From the NCBI GenBank assembly GCA_003255025.1, contig QANY01013389.1, positions 453,106 through 517,105 on the forward strand: 64,000 nucleotides of DNA, in the 5' to 3' direction. The DNA is from Datisca glomerata. Lineage: Eukaryota; Streptophyta; Magnoliopsida; Cucurbitales; Datiscaceae. The translations under genes and the position numbers were made by a program. Below the pieces are notes generated by a model. It had not been told where the DNA came from, made no database searches, and saw only the letters and a list, made by a program, of their open reading frames with translations. How positions within the stretch are numbered: position 1 is the stretch's first letter; each line of letters starts with the position of its first letter. Below, piece after piece: positions 35,121 to 46,033 of the stretch.

Positions 35121-36379
35121 CTGTTGTCACAGTTAGGGAACTTTCGTTGAAACCTAATACCAACTTACCCTATCACTGTACAGTTTTATCAAAATCCTAC
35201 TCTAACTTTTTATCTTTTAAATTTTGAAATTAATATAATTTTAAAATTAATTATTAATTTTATGAAAATTAAAATTAATTATTAATTTTATGAAAATTAA
35301 AATTAATTAATTGATTGGGTTTGAATCAAGTTTGACCAAGTCAATAAATTATTTTTTTGATGAACTCAAATTCAATATTTTTAAAAGAATTTTTAATTAA
35401 GAAAAATAGTTTTTCTTAAATTAAAAGGGTTTTGTTCAAAACTTGAAAATTATGGAGATGGACATCAGGTGAAGTCCTCTTTATAATTTTATCTTTATTT
35501 CAATGATTGTAATTTAAAATAACCAATAGCCGTTCGGTCCATTATTATTTTATTTAATTGTTAAATAATTATTTATTGATATGATTGATAACATGACCAT
35601 GCATTAATCGATCACACGCCATACATGAAACTTCACATAATTTTATTTAATCATGCATCTCATCAGTAGAAACATGATTTATTAGGACTGTCCTAATATG
35701 TTCATATGAATTGTTTTGAAAAATCAATTGCAAGTAAACTACTACGTTTAAATTAGTTAAAACTTGATAATCACACCACTCTAAATGTAATATTTATGAT
35801 AACCAATTTTAGTAAAAGAGTTATTTAAAGTTTGATAAATATAATTAATTACTTCATCTAAGTTCGCCTAATTATGACTTAGTCTCTTTAGAAGGTTAAA
35901 TAAATTTAGACCAATGAGATTGGATTACTGTTAATTTAACATTCATAGGATTATTATTTTAACTAGTAATTAATTTGGAATTAATTGATTAGTTAAAATA
36001 AAAACACATCATCCTAAAATAGTGAGTGGGAGGAGATTGACATGTCAATATAACATATGATCTCTGTTACTAGTATAACACCGTGAGAGTGAAAAATTGT
36101 GATTTGACCAAATAAGCGATACATTATTATTAAAAAAATAAAATATGAGATATTTTAAGTTTTAATTAATAAGAATGAAAATGTCTCATAGACAGTCTAA
36201 GATTAATCTTACTGACCCCAAGGCAACACATTAATTGTTAGGTTGTTTTATCGTGAATTAATAAATGCTAAATTTATGTGTTTAATATGTTGCATTCATG
36301 CCCCACGTTTACTTTCCGAATTCTTGATATTTATTTCAATTATATTGAATTATGTATGTTTTATTTCTAAGTTATTATT
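35121..36379 (+). other. Copia-3 leader between the LTR remnant and gag
   Basis: No open frame. It contains a local duplication of TATTAATTTTATGAAAATTA (near 35250 and 35280). The stretch before gag includes AACACCGTGAGAGTG and GCATTCATGCCCCACG, which look like ordinary element leader. Confidence 0.5.
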
Positions 36380-37060
36380 ATGTCTACCATGAGCAACATT
36401 ATTACTGCTTTACTTGTACTTGAGAAATTGAATGGTGATAATTTCATAAGATAGAAATCAAATTTAAACTTGATGCTAATTTGTGAGAACTACAAACTTG
36501 TTCTTACTGAGAAATGTCCTGAGTAGCCCGTTGCTAATGTACCTAAGAATGTTAGGGCCAAGTTTGATGCTTGGATTCAATCCAATAACAAAGTGAAATG
36601 CTACATGCTTGTGAGCATGGATTATGTTCTAAGAACCAACCATGAGAGTATGGAGATTGCCTATGAGATTATGGAATCTCTACTGGTGATGTTTGGGTAG
36701 TAGTCTAATCAAAGTCATCATGAACCTACTAGGAGCTACATGATGACCAAGATCAAGAAATGTATTTCTATACATGAACATGATCAACATAATGCATGAG
36801 ACAGAAGTACATAGGGAGACCATTGATGAACGAACTTAAGTCAGCATTATACTTGAATCGCTCACACCTGCTTTTTCTACGTTCACTACCAACTATGTTA
36901 TGAAAAAGTTACAATTCAACATGACCCAATTGTTGAATGATCTGTAAACTTTTGAGTTACTCAATAAGAGTATGACCAAAGAGGGCGAGGTAAATATTGT
37001 AGAGTAAAAGTATTCTTCCATTATTGTTAAAAGTAACAAGAGGAAAAAGATCGATGGTAA
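36380..37060 (+). pseudogene. Copia-3 gag
   Basis: Starts with ATG at 36380. The N-terminal LEKLNGDNF word, followed by KSNLNLMLI and VLTEKCPE, is the standard beginning of gag in a large group of plant Copia elements. Stops and frameshifts occur within the first 40 codons and later. Gag would form the particle; this copy cannot. Confidence 0.85.
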
Positions 37061-37099
37061 GGCAAAGGTAATAACAAGAAAGGAAAGAAAGCCAAGATA

Positions 37100-37924
37100 T
37101 TGCCGAAAGCCAAGAAGATTAAGAACGACAACAAGCCCAAAGGAAAATGTTTTCATTGTAGAGTTCAAGGTCATTGGAAGAGAAACTGTAACAAGCATCT
37201 CTCTGAGCTGAAAAAGAAAGATAAATACGATTTACTTGTACTTGAAACTTGTTTAGTGGAATATGATTTATCATCATGCATACTGGATTCAGAAGTCACT
37301 AACCATGTATGTTTTTCTTTAAAGTTTCTTGATTCGTCATTGACTGACGGGGAGGTCATTATGAGAGTTGGTAGTGGTGCGCTCGTGTCAGTAAAAACAT
37401 TCAGAATAGTCCGTCTTAATTTTGGAAATAATTATTTAGGTTTGAACGATGTTTATTATATTCTTGGATTTTTGAGAAATTTGATTTCTCTTTCTCTTTT
37501 GCATGAACAATTATTTGAAGTTTTTTTAATTAATAATGAGTTTTGTATTTCTAAGAATGGATTCAATATTTATCATGCAAAAGTATTGGACGGACTGTAT
37601 ATGCTTAAACCGACAAAACGTGCGCTAAATTATTTTGAATTATTTAAAGTAGTAGAACCTAAAAGTAATAAACGACAAAGAGTTTCTCATGATAATGGTA
37701 AAACATATATTTGGCATCTTAGGTTGGGACATATTAGTCTAGATAGGTTAAACATGTTAACAAAGCATGGTGCTTTGAGAGAACTAAAAGTTGGAGCTCT
37801 TCCTGTTTGTGAATCATGTTTAGATGGTAAAATGACCAAGATAACTTTCACAGGAAAGGGCCAAAGTGCAAAGGAACCATTTGAGCTAGTGCATAGTGAT
37901 GTCTGTGGACAGATCAATGTATAA
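37100..37924 (+). pseudogene. Copia-3 zinc knuckle, protease and integrase N-terminus
   Basis: This 274-codon frame is the longest open stretch of the element. Residues 17-30 form the nucleocapsid CCHC knuckle (CFHCRVQGHWKRNC). The protease active site at residues 63-65 is DSE instead of the needed DSG. The GAG-pre-integrase region has HLRLGHISLDRLNML and CESCLDGKMTK, then the start of the integrase core, ELVHSDVCGQ. A stop follows at 37922-37924 and homologous sequence continues in the same frame afterwards, so the stop is a mutation. Confidence 0.9.
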
Positions 37925-38420
37925 GGTAGATGTGGGTTTGAGTATTTCGTTACTTTTATTAATAATTACTCAAGATATGGTTATACTTACCTATGGCATA
38001 GAAAGTTTAAAACTTTTGGAAAGTATAAAGACTTTAAAGCTGAAGTTGAAAAACAATTAGGTAAATCATTGAAAACCCTTCGATCAGATCGAGGTGGTGA
38101 ATACTTAGTTTTAGAATTCAAGGATTACTTGCTGGAGTATGGAATCATATCCCAACTCACAGCACTTGGAATGCCACAAAAATAGTATTTTAGAAAGAAG
38201 AAACTGAACCTTATTGGATATGGTTAGGTCGATGTTAAGCTACTCATCACTACCATTTTACATTTTGGGGATATGCATTACACACGGCAACATATATTTT
38301 GAATGCAGTGCCTTATAAGTCTGTAAGTAAGACACCTTTAGAGTTATGGAATGGCTCCAAACCCAATTTTGCATTATTTCTGTACATGGGGTGGTGTCCA
38401 GCTCATGTTATTAGACAGGG
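37925..38420 (+). pseudogene. Copia-3 integrase remainder, broken
   Basis: Continues from the preceding frame with YFVTFINNYSRYGY and LKTLRSDRGGEYL (second catalytic Asp), then loses frame around 38185. The third catalytic residue region is not readable. Confidence 0.82.
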
Positions 38421-38529
38421 AATGAGTCGATTACGAAGAGACATTCTCCTATGTTTCCATGCTAAATTCCATTAGCATCCCTTTTGTCCATTGTCGCTAA
38501 TTTAGACGATGAAATATGAAAAATAGATT

Positions 38530-39700
38530 TCAAGACAACTTTTCTGAATAGCTCTACTGAAAAAAAAACATTTATATGATGCAACTAGAAGGATTCGTGG
38601 AAAAGGGGCAAGATCAGAAAATATGCAAGTTGCTTAAATCTATTTATGGATTAAAGTAAGCATCTAGATCTTGAAATCTTACCTTTGACGAGATTATTAA
38701 ATGTTGATGAAGTTTGTGTTTATAAATACATCAAAGACAAGATAATGATTTTCTTAGTTCTTTATGTTGCGATATTCTACTCAAGGGTAAATAAATGGTT
38801 AGCTGAAAAATTTCAAATGAAAGATTTGAGAGAGGCGACCTATGTTCTAGACATCCAAATCCTTAGGGATTGAAAGAATAAGCTCTTGACACTTTCTCAG
38901 TCATCTTATATTGATAAGGTGCTGGAGAAATTCTCTATGGAAAATTGTAAGAAAGGTCAACTACTGACCAAACATGAAATTGTACTCTCAAAGGAGCAAT
39001 GTCCTAAGACACCTCAGGAGGAAGATGATATGAGAAAGGTTCATTATACTTCAGCTGTTGGTAGTCTCATGTACGCCATGTTATGTACGAGACTAGACAT
39101 CTGTTATATAGTGAATTGCCAGTCATTATCAATCGAATCCATGTTTGGAAAATTAAATTGCAGTAAAGCGCATTCTCAAGTATCTTAGGAGAATGAGAAA
39201 CGATATGCTTGTTTATCCATGTGGAGACCTGAACCCCATTGGATATACTAATTCTGATTTTCAATCAGACAGAAATAGTCGAAAGTCGACGTCTGAATTA
39301 GTATTCACCCTAGGTGGAAGCTGTAGTCTGGAGAAGTATAAAATAATCAGCATTGTAGATTCCACTATGGAAGCTGAATATATATCGGCTTGTGAAGCTG
39401 AGAAAGAAGCGATATGACTTAGAAAGTTCTACACTGATCTGGAAGTAGTTTTAAATATGGACAAACCACTGATCATATACTGTGACAACAATGGGGGTAG
39501 CTAATTCTAAAGACCCTAGGTGTCATAAGAGGGGAAAGAACATAGAGAGGAAATATCATCTTGTATGAGAGATTGTGCATCGAGGGGATGTGACTGTTAT
39601 GAAGATAACGTCATATCAAAAGCTGACTGATCCTTTTACCAAGACGCTTCCTGCGAAGTCATTTAAGGGACATATGCGTAATATATGGTTAAGAGAGATG
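38530..39700 (+). pseudogene. Copia-3 reverse transcriptase and RNase H, broken
   Basis: Reverse transcriptase: QLEGFVEKGQDQKICKLLKS and SIYGLK near 38580-38660, then VLYVAIFYS where YVDD should stand, so the catalytic aspartates are lost. 38886-39188 continues with LSQSSYIDKVLEKFSMENCK and YTSAVGSLMYAML. RNase H: GYTNSDFQSDRNSRKSTSE and MEAEYISACEAEKEA (39193-39417), with the tail DPFTKTLPAKSFKGH (39575-39700). At least five frame breaks. Confidence 0.9.
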
Positions 39701-39718
39701 CCATATTTGCTTTTGGGT

Positions 39719-39729
39719 AAGTGGAAGAT
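39719..39729 (+). other. Copia-3 polypurine tract
   Basis: AAGTGGAAGAT stands directly before the 3' LTR start TGTTAGGGG at 39730. Confidence 0.85.
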
Positions 39730-41154
39730 TGTTAGGGGTAATGCCCTCAAAACATGTGTACTAACATTTTAATATGAAATTTAATGGAATTACATTTTTT
39801 TCTAATTGTTCTTTTAAATCATTGTTGAATGACTTACATAAATATCTGAAAATTTTATATTCATTAATGAAACTATGATCTTGTATTAGTACATATGGAT
39901 TAAGATCATAGATAATGAATAAAATTATTATCAACATATTAAAGTATGCAATTTTTAATGAATGGTTGCTAGTACGGTTCACTAAGCATTATGAATGCAT
40001 GTGATCTAGATTTGGATCGTTGATGTGGATAGATATCTTAGTGAATATACTTCATATAATAAGATTATATATGACAAGACCGATGTGCATTAATATCTTT
40101 ATTGACTTGTCGTTTATCATAAAGATTAATACACATCAATCTGATGATCGTATGTAGATCAGTATAAATCTGAGTAGTCATGAACTCTTATACATGTCTA
40201 CTGGATCTTTTGATTCACTCGTTAATGTTTGTTTGTAAAACAGACTAATGACTATTGTTTTGGAAATTAAGTGATGTGGATGGCTGAGAATATGATCTTA
40301 TAAGATTTGAAATCTAAGCTTTCCTATCAGTCCACATATTGGTTTCTTTAAGTGTTGATTATGGAACTGAATCATTATTGAGCTCAAATTTATAATATGA
40401 TTATAAATTAGTCATTCACTAGTGAATTAATGGTACTTAAGGATCAATAGGTAATTAGAAGGGTAAAATAGTAATTTTGATCGACTCTAATTTACGAACC
40501 AGTAATTGGAGGACATAATTACGTGAAATGATTATATCAATGGACTATACATGAATACTTTGTAAATACATTCTATAATCATTAAGTGTGCAATTAATAA
40601 TCTGGTTTATTGGAGCTTAGGATTATAGGTACATTGCCCCCAAGTAACCTATGTACTATGCAGTTTAGGGTGTGAATATTTCAGGACATGAGAAAATGAC
40701 TGACTTGCAAAAAGAATTTTTATTCTAAGGCAAGTACATAATTATGAGATAATTCTGTGTGATTAATTAAATAAAAATTAATTAATTAAATTATTTATAT
40801 TAACTTTCAAAAATTATGTATAATTAATTATATTAATTAATTTTCTAATTATCGATAAGTGAGATAAAATATCTAATTTGTGAAATTAGATTATGTTAAA
40901 TTATTATTAGATAATAATTTAAAATTTGAATCAACTAAATCTGTTATTTGTGAACTACTAGATAGGCTAAATGATAGGGATAATTAGATAAGTTGATTTT
41001 AAATTAACTAATATGTGGATATTTATCTGATTAAAATAAATATTTAATTCACAATAATTGACACTTGTCAATCACTGATTGAGAGTCATAGATTGACATG
41101 ACTACAGTTGTGGGCGTGCAGTACTGTAGTGCCACACGACACTATAATAGTGCA
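39730..41154 (+). repeat. Copia-3 3' LTR, first part
   Basis: Starts TGTTAGGGGTAATGCCC and matches the solo LTR 41155-42620 along its length. It breaks off at 41154 in a run of GTGCCACA/CACTATA words; the rest of this LTR resumes at 43339. Confidence 0.85.
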
Positions 41155-43338
41155 TGTTGGGGGTTATGCCCTCGAAGCATGTGTATTGATATTTTGATAT
41201 GAAATTTAATGAAGATTACATTTTTCTTTTAAATTCTTGTTGAATAATTTATATAAATATATGAAAATTTTATATTCATTAATGAGACTATGATCTTGTA
41301 ATAGTACGAGAAGATTAAGCTCACAGATAATGAATAGAATTATCAGCAACATATTATAGTATGAAATCTTTAATGAATGATTGCTAGTACGGTTCACTAA
41401 GTATTATGAATGAGTGTGATCTAGATCCGATCATTGATGAGGATATACACCCTAGTGAATGTACTTTATATAATGAGATTATATATGACAGGACCGATGT
41501 GAATTAATATCTTTATCAACGTGCCGTTTATAATAAAAATTTAATACATATCAACTCGATGATCATATGTAGATCAGTAAAAATCATGAGTAGTCATGAA
41601 CTTCTATACATGTCTACTGAATCGTTTGATTCACTCGTTAAGGTTTGGTTGTAAAATAGGCTAGTGACTTTTGTTTTGTAGATTCAATGATATGGATGGC
41701 TGAAAACATGATCTTACAAGATTTGAAATTCAAGCTTTCCTAACGGATCATATATTGGTTCCCTTAATTGTTAATTCTAGAACTGAATGGTTATTGAACT
41801 CAAATTTATAATAGGGTTATAAATTAGCCATTCATTAGTGAAGTAATGATTCTTAAGGATCAAGAGGTAATTAGAAGAGTAAAATAGTATCTTTGACCAA
41901 TTCTAATTTACGAATCAATAATTGGACAACAGAACTATATGTAATGATAAAATCAATGGATTACATAAGAATATCTGTAAATATAATCTATAATATCTGA
42001 AAGTACAATTCAATATTTTTAGTAGAGTAATAATTGAATTAATAAATAAGATTATTTAATAAAAGAGTTTAATTAATAATCTGATTTATTGGAGCTTAAG
42101 ATTATAAGTTCATGGTCCCCATGTCACCTCTATACTACGCAGTATAAGGTGTGAATATTTCAAGACATGAGAAAATGACTAACTTGCAAATAAATTTTTA
42201 TTTTGGAGCAAATACATAATTATGAGATAATATTGTGATTAATTTATTAATAATTAATTAATTGAGTTATTTATATATAAATGTAATTTTCAGAAATTAT
42301 ACATATAAATAATTATTGATTATTTTTCTAATTATCGATAAGTGAGATAAAATATATAATTTATGAAATTAGATAATTAAATTATTATTAGATAATAATT
42401 TAGATCAACTAAATTCGTTATTTGTGAAATAACAGATAATTTAGTTGATATGGGTAATCATATATGATAATTTTGAATTAACTGATTCTAGATATTTATC
42501 AAATTAAAATAAATATTTGATTTACAGTAATTGTCATGTGTCAACCATTGATTGGGTATAACAGATTGATATAAACTAATGTAATGTCATGTTGCACTAC
42601 AATAGTGGGGTTGCAACACTATAGTGCCACATGGCACTATCGTTTTGCACCATTATACAGTGGGCCTCACTGCATTGGGCAATTTAAAATTAAATATTAA
42701 TTTCTAATTTTAATTATCACTAAATATCTGATACGTCATTATCAAAAAAGATATACATATATTATTCCGATGGTATCAATAAGATTAATTAGTTGAATCA
42801 GAGAGTGAATTCATCAATCAGATAATTGAGTTGAGAACACAATTGCTCAAAGCGATTCTTCTCTACGATTAATAGTTAATCAAATCTCAAAAAGAATAAT
42901 CATCACGTTATTTTAGAGAATCGTCTCACTAAAGTCATTCTCAATAAATCTTAGATCTCATGCGCTGAGTACATCTAGACAAAAAAATGTCTTGTAATAT
43001 TCTACGTGCTCGCACATGTCCTAGTGTGGAATGTCTTGGTGTGGATCTTAGAGTCTACTGATCGTTAGAATAATTTTATGGGACGGTGGATCAATCAGTT
43101 TTACAAGAACGCTTAATTAGGACTACAAGAGGTATATGATTCGTACATGTTGTAGATTTTATATATAAATAGATAATGAATCCTAACTGATTGAAAATGA
43201 ATTTTCAATAAAAATTTTTTGTTATCATGGCATTGCACAGTTTTGTAATTAAAATATTTATTTTTATTGAAAAATTTATTTTTCTTAAATGGTCACTCGC
43301 CACACGCTTTCACCTCGCACGCGCTGCGATGACCAACA
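41155..43338 (+). repeat. Solo LTR inserted in the Copia-3 3' LTR
   Basis: A complete LTR of 2184 bp, starting TGTTGGGGGTTATGCCC and ending GATGACCAACA, in the same orientation as its host. The host LTR pieces on either side add up to 2118 bp and are complementary in coverage: the left piece lacks the tail, and the right piece has only the tail. Flanks are GTGCA and GTGTC, matching at three of five bases, so the target duplication is weak or decayed. Confidence 0.72.
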
Positions 43339-44031
43339 GTGTCATGAAGCGCTGTGTTATTTCAAAACAACTGCACAGCCGTGTGGCACTGCAGTTGTGC
43401 ACCAAATTACAGTGGGTCTCACTGCAATGACAATTTGATGATTTAATCTTATTTTGCATATATCCTTAAAAATCTGATGACCCTAGAAAATATACATATA
43501 TCTATTTAATGGCCTCAGGGTTGGTTGAGCCTTTAGAATACAGTTGCTATCATGATGAACTTTCTCTGCGATTAAAAGTTAATAAAAAACTCTGAAAGAA
43601 TAATCATCGTATTTTCTCAGTTGATTGTCTTGCTAAATTAATCATTCTCAGTAAATCTTTAGATCTCATGTGTTGAGTACATCTAGAGAAAGAAAAAATA
43701 TATTTGAATTACTATACATTCCCACACATGTCCTAGTGTGTTTGAGGATTGACTTGGAAGATTTTAGTGTGAATCTCAATTCTGTTGTTCGTGGGAATGC
43801 AAGATTGCTGGTTTGCGATATAGACTACAAGAGGTATATGATTCATATCCGTGTATGTCTTAGATTTAATGTATTAAAGATATAATTGATACTGATTGAA
43901 AAGAGTATTTTAATAAAAAAATATTTTGAAAACCGTTACGTCGCATTTATTTTCTTTTATCGAAAAAAATTCATTTTAATAAATTTTTTAAAGCCCCACG
44001 CTTCCGCCTCGCGATCACTGTGTTTCCAACA
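43339..44031 (+). repeat. Copia-3 3' LTR, second part
   Basis: Matches the tail of the solo LTR (about 42600-43338), sharing ACAGTGGGTCTCACTGCA-like words, AGATCTCATG, ACATGTCCTAGTGTG and ACTACAAGAGGTATATGATT. Ends TTTCCAACA at 44031, followed by CTAGT. Confidence 0.85.
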
Positions 44032-44036
44032 CTAGT

Positions 44037-44574
44037 ATGACTAGAACATTGAGACAAAGAGTATGCTTTTAGGGAACCTAGACACTGGACTGCAAACTAG
44101 AGCTACGAGCCTTCGATCACTGGGTAACTTTAGTTGGTAGAGACCTCCTCCAAGGATCCCTTGAAGAATGGTCAGTATGTCCAAACTTACAAAAGACAAT
44201 GATGTGTTTCTTGAGTTTCATAAATCTTGTTGTTTTGTGAAGGAAAAACACACAGGGAAGACTGAATTACCAATATGAGTGATATGGAGAAGAGTACCAT
44301 TACCAACAGCAATCCTCTCAGATCCAGTATAGTATGAAGTTATGCTCAGATTGCCAAAACCAGAGGTTACATTGCTATTTCCACCACTGTCAACATACCA
44401 ATTCGAGTCTGGTATGGATTCAAGTCCTGTTGTGTAGGCCGCAGTTGGTTGGGAAGGGAAGTGATTCACTGGTGCATTGTTGGCTTGTTTATGGAAGTTT
44501 GGAGTGTTGCTTCTATCAAACCTGTAGTAGCACACATTTGCTCCAAGGCATGGCTTTTCACACACTTCACACAT
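44037..44574 (-). pseudogene. Copia-2 protease and adjoining pre-integrase piece
   Basis: The frame 44574-44218 carries a partial zinc-knuckle-like Cys word at its start and then NWYVDSGGNSNVTS, the DSG protease active site of Copia polyproteins, with ERIAVGNGTLLHITHIGNS after it. Sequence from 44217 down to 44037 continues toward the pre-integrase domain, broken, and is cut by the Copia-3 insertion. Confidence 0.87.
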
Positions 44575-44865
44575 AAACCTATTGTTATTTCTCCTAAACC
44601 TGCCTCTTCTCCTTCCTCTGGTAAAATTACTTCCCCTGTTACCAGAGAAGTTATTGCTTATGTTCCCAAACTATGCACTACCAAAGTTAGGGAAGTTTCT
44701 TTTTTTATTGTTGTTTGAGGTCGCTACATTAACATTGGCCTAGACCACACTATTTTTAGCTGAGTTAAACTTTTCCCATCGATTTTCATGACTCATGAGT
44801 AAAGATTGGGCATCTTCTAAACTCATACTTGAGGACCTCGAGTTGATATTTACTACCACATAATC

Positions 44866-45480
44866 TTATTCAAGTCCAAGAATATGAATAATCAGGTCTT
44901 CTTCACCCACTGGTTGACCTGCAGCTGTTAGAGAATTTGCCAAGGACCTTATGTAATCAAAGTATTCACTTATGGATTTGTTGTCTTTGTTTGCTTCCTG
45001 AAGTTTCCCTTTTAGGTACATAAGTCTGCCTCGTGAAGAGCTTGCAAAATTCATTTCCAGTGAGATCCATACCTCACTGGAAATTTCATAGTTAAAAACA
45101 GAACCCAAAACTCCCTCAGTCATTGAGGTTCTAAGCCAACTTAGGAGAATTTGGTCACATCTTACCCAAAATTTGTAAGCTGGGTTAATTTCACCATTTT
45201 CCAGATACTTGGGTGGGCATTATGAGTAACCAAAAATGATCTCAACCAAACTGTGTCCCACTACAGCAGGGATCACTTGGGACTTCCATAACAAGAAGTT
45301 GCTCCTATCAAACTTAATTGATAAAGATGAATTAAAGGAGTTTGAGAATTACACACTTGAGGGGAGGTCAAGCTACCTGATTCATTGCGAGTGCTTGACT
45401 ATTGTTGTTTGCTACATTTCCTGGATTAGTTGCAGCTATATTTTTGGTGTTGTTGCTTGAGTCACTCATGGAATTACTCG
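44866..45480 (-). pseudogene. Copia-2 gag remnant
   Basis: A short ATG frame near 45471 reads MSDSSNNTKNIAATNPGN and soon stops. The better-preserved part, 45123-44866, has SEVWISLEMNFASSSRGRLM, YLKGKLQEANKDNKSISEYF and LANSLTAAGQPV, typical of UBN2-type Copia gag. Confidence 0.87.
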
Positions 45481-45483
45481 TTA

Positions 45484-45495
45484 GCTCTTATACCA
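45484..45495 (-). other. Copia-2 primer-binding site
   Basis: The minus strand reads TGGTATAAGAGC next to the 5' LTR. It differs at one base from the initiator-methionine tRNA complement TGGTATCAGAGC. Confidence 0.88.
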
Positions 45496-45855
45496 AGTCT
45501 AAGCTATTGTATTACACAGATAGCTAATGAAACAGTAGCACAAAGGCTTACTGAATTGCACTATATTACTGAAAATTCTATTGTAGAGATGAATACACTA
45601 TTTGCAGAGTTTTCATACAAGCTTAAAAAGAGATTTAGAGACCAATTCAAGAGGATAAACAAGTAGCCTGGCTCCTCTAACCAATAACCAAAGAATATTC
45701 TCTTAGATAACATAATTTGGCCTTTTGTGAAGCTGGTAAAGGAGAGGTGAAAATGGCACTGTAGAAAAGACCAAAATCACACTTTAATGAATTGGAACCT
45801 TGACTTAGCATCTTGTTGACTTGGCTTAGATGACATGGCCAGAGTAGTATTAATA
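45496..45855 (-). repeat. Copia-2 5' LTR (360 bp)
   Basis: Matches the left LTR 31880-32227, with small indels where the left copy has its 17-base hairpin. Followed by TATTT at 45856-45860. Confidence 0.92.
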
Positions 45856-45860
45856 TATTT

Positions 45861-45986
45861 CGACAAATAAAATCATCAAAATTAAGTTAAAGACTTGGGA
45901 CCCTTTTCTGTCTTTCATATTTCCATGGCTTACTATTTCTCCCTGCGATTCCCCCACAGCTTCTACTATCGGTCAGCTCTCTCTCA

Positions 45987-46033
<47 letters not shown>

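Larger units (their letters stand above)
34537..44031 (+). mobile_element. Copia-3: LTR retrotransposon nested in Copia-2
   Basis: It begins TGTTAGGAGTAATGCCC (34537) and ends TTTCCAACA (44031), flanked on both sides by CTAGT (34532-34536 and 44032-44036), a perfect five-base target duplication inside Copia-2. The order 5' LTR, leader, gag, protease, integrase, reverse transcriptase, RNase H, polypurine tract, 3' LTR is on the plus strand. The 5' LTR has lost its middle and its end together with the primer-binding site. The 3' LTR is interrupted by a solo LTR of the same family. Coding regions hold many stops. Confidence 0.93.
31880..45855 (-). mobile_element. Copia-2: short-LTR Copia element split by Copia-3
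   Basis: The LTRs at 31880-32227 and 45496-45855 match closely, and both are flanked by TATTT (31875-31879 and 45856-45860). A primer-binding site (45484-45495) and polypurine tract (32228-32238) give minus orientation. The domain order from right to left is gag, protease, [Copia-3 insertion at 34537-44031], integrase, reverse transcriptase fused to RNase H. LTR ends are TATTA...GACT rather than TG...CA, so the exact limits could shift by a base or two. Many stops; not autonomous. Confidence 0.92.
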
